This document shows, in pieces, positions 6,586 to 8,549 of a DNA stretch of 8,549 nt; within the stretch, counting starts at the first letter, position 1, and each line of letters opens with the position of its first letter. The position numbers were made by a program, and so were the translations under genes. Where the stretch lies: positions 1 to 8,549 of the forward strand of contig JBOFMT010000006.1 of assembly GCA_051658525.1 (NCBI GenBank), written 5' to 3'. The notes under the pieces are model-generated. The model was not told where the DNA came from. It saw only the letters and a list, made by a program, of their open reading frames with translations, and did not search any database. The stretch comes from JBOFMT01 sp051658525. Lineage in GTDB: Bacteria; Bacillota_I; Bacilli_A; Erysipelotrichales; Erysipelotrichaceae.

Positions 6586-7813
6586 TATTTTCCGACTCAA
6601 GGATAGCTTATTAACGGTTCTTTTAACTGGTTGTTTGGGTTTGGTAGGGGTGATTGTATTTGAAATCCATCCGTTTATTATCATTGTATTGATGATGATT
6701 ATTCAAATGATTAGTAACATTGGCTTCTTTCTACGCGCACAAAAAGATAAGATTAGAATGAGTGATGAGTTAAAATCAAGACTGCGTCGTTCGGATAAGG
6801 ATTCATCCTTAAAAAATAAACAAATGCAACATATGATGGCAGCAATCCCGTTTCCGATTTTCTTACTAGATTTATATGGAACGATTACGTTAGTCAATTC
6901 GCATTGCGATCAATTTAGAAAGCGTGAAATGAAAAAGGAAGAAACCTATTTAAGCAACGGCTTTATTGATGAGCTTACTGAATTTTTCAAGGAAGCGTAT
7001 ATTCTAGAAAAAGCCTTGAATAAAGTGATGAGTATTCAAGGGGTAGAATACAATGTAGTCAGTGTTCCTTTGGAAAACAAAGGAAAATTCAATGGTTGTT
7101 TGATTCTACTCCAAGATATTAGTGAAACCTTAAAAGGGGAAAAACAACAAAAACGCTTTATTGCAGATGCGAGTCATGAGTTGAAAACACCAATTAGTAT
7201 CATCAAAGGGATGATTGAAATTTTAACACGAGAAGGATTTGATGATGAAGCTACTAGAGTTGACTTCCTGCAACAAATCAAAACGGAAAATGAACGTTTG
7301 GAAGTTATCGTAAAGGATATGTTGTTGTTGAGTAAGATGAGTAGTGATCATTTATTATTACAACGAGAGCTATATGATATCCATGAAATCATCGATAAAG
7401 CACTACAACCATTTTTGGGATTGTTTGCTAATAAGCACATTCAAATTATCAAAGACTATCAGTATCATGAGCGCTGTTTTGTCGATCGTGATAAATTTAT
7501 CCAAGTGTTTACGAACCTGTTTCAAAATGCTCATGCCTATACGGACACAGGGTATTTAAAAATATCGACCAAGGAACACAATGGGGGTTGTCTCTTACAA
7601 ATTAGTGATTCAGGCTGTGGTATTGAAGAGGAACATTTGGAACAAGTGTTTGAACGTTTGTTTCGAGTGGATAGCTCTCGTGCCCGCGAATCGGGTGGTA
7701 GCGGCTTAGGGCTTGCGATTACCAAAAGTATTGTTGAAGCACACAATGGAACGATTTGGGTCAATTCAAAATTTGGGGAAGGCTCAACGTTCTCAATTCA
7801 ATTAAAGTTATAA
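6572..7813 (+). CDS. phoR: Membrane sensor histidine kinase (PhoR-like)
   Basis: This is a 413-residue sensor kinase, the partner of the preceding response regulator. Two hydrophobic segments (about residues 13-30 and 35-54) are separated by only a few residues (EIHP), so the protein has almost no outside sensing domain. Large extracytoplasmic sensors as in Bacillus subtilis PhoR are missing. A charged linker (55-85) and a PAS domain (about 86-185, with IPFPIFLLDLYGTITLVN) follow. The catalytic core has the H box FIADASHELKTP with phospho-accepting H202, the N box with N319 in NLFQNAHAY, the G1 box DSGCGI from D346, an F box FERLFRVD, and the G2 box GGSGLGLAI (375-383). All kinase motifs are intact. 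Short-loop PhoR proteins are commonly thought to sense phosphate through the Pst transporter and PhoU, which fits pstS being next. A terminator follows directly. Confidence 0.88.
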   Translation: MLKDSIFRLKDSLLTVLLTGCLGLVGVIVFEIHPFIIIVLMMIIQMISNIGFFLRAQKDKIRMSDELKSRLRRSDKDSSLKNKQMQHMMAAIPFPIFLLDLYGTITLVNSHCDQFRKREMKKEETYLSNGFIDELTEFFKEAYILEKALNKVMSIQGVEYNVVSVPLENKGKFNGCLILLQDISETLKGEKQQKRFIADASHELKTPISIIKGMIEILTREGFDDEATRVDFLQQIKTENERLEVIVKDMLLLSKMSSDHLLLQRELYDIHEIIDKALQPFLGLFANKHIQIIKDYQYHERCFVDRDKFIQVFTNLFQNAHAYTDTGYLKISTKEHNGGCLLQISDSGCGIEEEHLEQVFERLFRVDSSRARESGGSGLGLAITKSIVEAHNGTIWVNSKFGEGSTFSIQLKL

Positions 7814-7848
7814 AGCGCACTATTCTCATTTGAGAAGCGCTTTTTTTT
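7812..7848 (+). terminator. Rho-independent terminator after phoR
   Basis: The outer stem AAAGCGC (7812-7818) pairs with GCGCTTT (7837-7843). The inner stem TTCTC (7823-7827) pairs with GAGAA (7832-7836) around an ATTT loop. A four-base bulge (7819-7822) lies on the 5' side, and a T run spans 7841-7848. The hairpin starts within the phoR stop codon, so pstS needs its own promoter. Confidence 0.9.
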
Positions 7849-7895
7849 CGTTTAAAAGTCAAAAACAAACAAGAAAGTTGAAAACACATAATTTA

Positions 7896-7934
7896 TTAAC
7901 ATTTTCTTAACCAACCCTTCATTTTGGATTAACA
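7896..7934 (+). promoter_or_regulatory. PHO box: four PhoP half-sites upstream of pstS
   Basis: Four TTAACA-like hexamers start at 7896 (TTAACA), 7907 (TTAACC), 7918 (TTCATT) and 7929 (TTAACA). They are separated by exactly 5 bases, giving an 11-base period. In Bacillus subtilis, PhoP dimers bind TT(A/C/T)A(C/T)A direct repeats with this spacing, typically between about -60 and -22 of activated promoters. If transcription starts near 7956, the array covers exactly those positions. Repeats 1 and 4 match perfectly, repeat 2 differs at one base, and repeat 3 is the weak one. Confidence 0.85.
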
Positions 7935-7943
7935 AATTTATCA

Positions 7944-7949
7944 TATGAT
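7944..7949 (+). promoter_or_regulatory. -10 element of the pstS promoter
   Basis: TATGAT (5 of 6 to consensus) begins 9 bases after the last PHO hexamer, and there is no proper -35 element. This is the layout expected where PhoP bound to the repeats substitutes for -35 recognition. The element sits inside a perfect 12-base palindrome at 7939-7950. Confidence 0.7.
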
Positions 7950-7977
7950 AGTTATGTCAAAAGAGACGTGTAATCAC

Positions 7978-7983
7978 AAGGAG
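7978..7983 (+). promoter_or_regulatory. Ribosome binding site deciding the pstS start
   Basis: AAGGAG is followed by two in-frame ATG codons: 7987 (3 bases away) and 7993 (9 bases away). The first is too close for normal initiation, so 7993 is preferred. Using 7987 would only add Met-Lys to the signal peptide. Confidence 0.75.
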
Positions 7984-7992
7984 AAAATGAAA

Positions 7993-8549
7993 ATGAAAAA
8001 ATTCGTTGCATTATTATTGGCGTTCACTCTAGTTGGATGTTCAAACGGGGGAAGTGAAACACCAGAATTAACAGTAGGTGGATCTACTTCAGTTCAAGGC
8101 TTAATGGAAGCTATGTCTGAAACTTATACAGACGCTGATGTTGCAGTACAAGGTGGAGGAAGCTCTGTTGGTGTACAAGGTGTATTAGAAGGAACATTCG
8201 ATATCGGTATGGTATCTCGTGAATTAAAAGATTCTGAAACTGGTTTAAACCGTACTGTAATCGCTATGGATGGAATTGCTGTTGTATTACATCCAAACAA
8301 TCCTGTTTCTGACTTAACAATGGAACAAGTAAAACAAATCTTTACAGGGGAAATCACAAACTGGAACGAAGTTGGTGGAGAAGATAAAGAAATCGCTGTA
8401 GTTAGCCGTGAGGAAGGTTCAGGAACTCGTGGAGCATTCGAAGAAATCGTAGCTTACGAAAGTAATGAATTGATCGCTACTGCTGAAATCCAAAAATCAC
8501 CTGGTGGAGTTGTTCAATCTGTTGCTGGTAATGAAAATGCAATCGGATT
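7993..8549 (+). CDS. pstS: Phosphate ABC transporter substrate-binding lipoprotein PstS (3' end cut off)
   Basis: This is the first 185 residues of the phosphate-binding protein of the high-affinity Pst transporter; no stop codon is reached in the window. A lipoprotein signal peptide MKKFVALLLAFTLVGC carries the lipobox LVGC, so the mature protein would be lipid-anchored through C16 on the outer face of the membrane. Phosphate-binding features are the GGSTSV loop (29-34), GGGSSVG (54-60), FDIGMVSREL (69-78) and GSGTRGAFEE (142-151), with GEITNWNEVGG (119-129) between them. The family is usually about 270-300 residues, so roughly the last third is missing. The linker after the lipidated cysteine is very short. 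Codon choice leans to GGT, GTA, GAA and CGT as in a highly expressed gene. The PHO box upstream predicts induction when phosphate is scarce; pstC, pstA and pstB are expected beyond the window. Confidence 0.94.
   Translation, partial: MKKFVALLLAFTLVGCSNGGSETPELTVGGSTSVQGLMEAMSETYTDADVAVQGGGSSVGVQGVLEGTFDIGMVSRELKDSETGLNRTVIAMDGIAVVLHPNNPVSDLTMEQVKQIFTGEITNWNEVGGEDKEIAVVSREEGSGTRGAFEEIVAYESNELIATAEIQKSPGGVVQSVAGNENAIG

Noticed and set aside
7344..7559. Small + strand reading frame within phoR
   Set aside because: It lies wholly inside the kinase core in another frame, which has intact motifs across it; no ribosome binding site or recognisable product.
8124..8357. Minus-strand reading frame opposite pstS
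   Set aside because: It is antisense to clear PstS coding sequence and shows no recognisable protein. The same applies to the other minus-strand frames opposite rluB, rsmE, the 248-residue protein, murE, deoC and phoR.

Overview
The window comes from a low-GC Gram-positive bacterium (Bacillota). The protein families, the strong AGGAGG-type ribosome binding sites, the PhoP/PhoR-type system and the lipoprotein PstS all fit this. The divergence of several proteins from Bacillus-type sequences would suit an Erysipelotrichia-like lineage, but that placement is inference. All ten genes lie on the + strand and are tightly packed. I see no mobile element, CRISPR array, tRNA or rRNA.

Region 1 (1-5516) is one co-directional run of six genes with junctions of at most 8 bases: the 3' part of rluB (23S rRNA pseudouridine synthase), rsmE (16S rRNA m3U1498 methyltransferase), an unrecognised 248-residue basic protein, mtaB (methylthiotransferase for t6A37 of tRNA), murE (UDP-MurNAc-tripeptide synthetase) and deoC (deoxyribose-phosphate aldolase). 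It mixes rRNA and tRNA modification with a cell-wall ligase and a nucleoside-salvage enzyme. murE and deoC share an ATGA overlap, so they are probably translationally coupled. No convincing terminator follows deoC.

Region 2 (5517-5824) is a small independent unit: a promoter embedded in a cluster of GCATT/AATGC repeats, a strong ribosome binding site, rpsU (bS21, 59 residues) and a clear rho-independent terminator.

Region 3 (5825-8549) is a phosphate-starvation module. It holds a PhoP-type response regulator, a PhoR-type histidine kinase overlapping it by 14 bases, a terminator, and then pstS, which runs off the window end. Upstream of pstS lie four TTAACA-like hexamers at an exact 11-base period, ending 9 bases before a -10 element. 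This is the arrangement of a Bacillus-type PHO box, so the sensor pair probably drives the transporter gene next to it.

Nothing here looks like a wholly new system. The items most worth following are the PHO box, the palindrome pair around the phoP promoter, the repeat cluster at the rpsU promoter, the DDPR motif in MurE and the unrecognised 248-residue protein.
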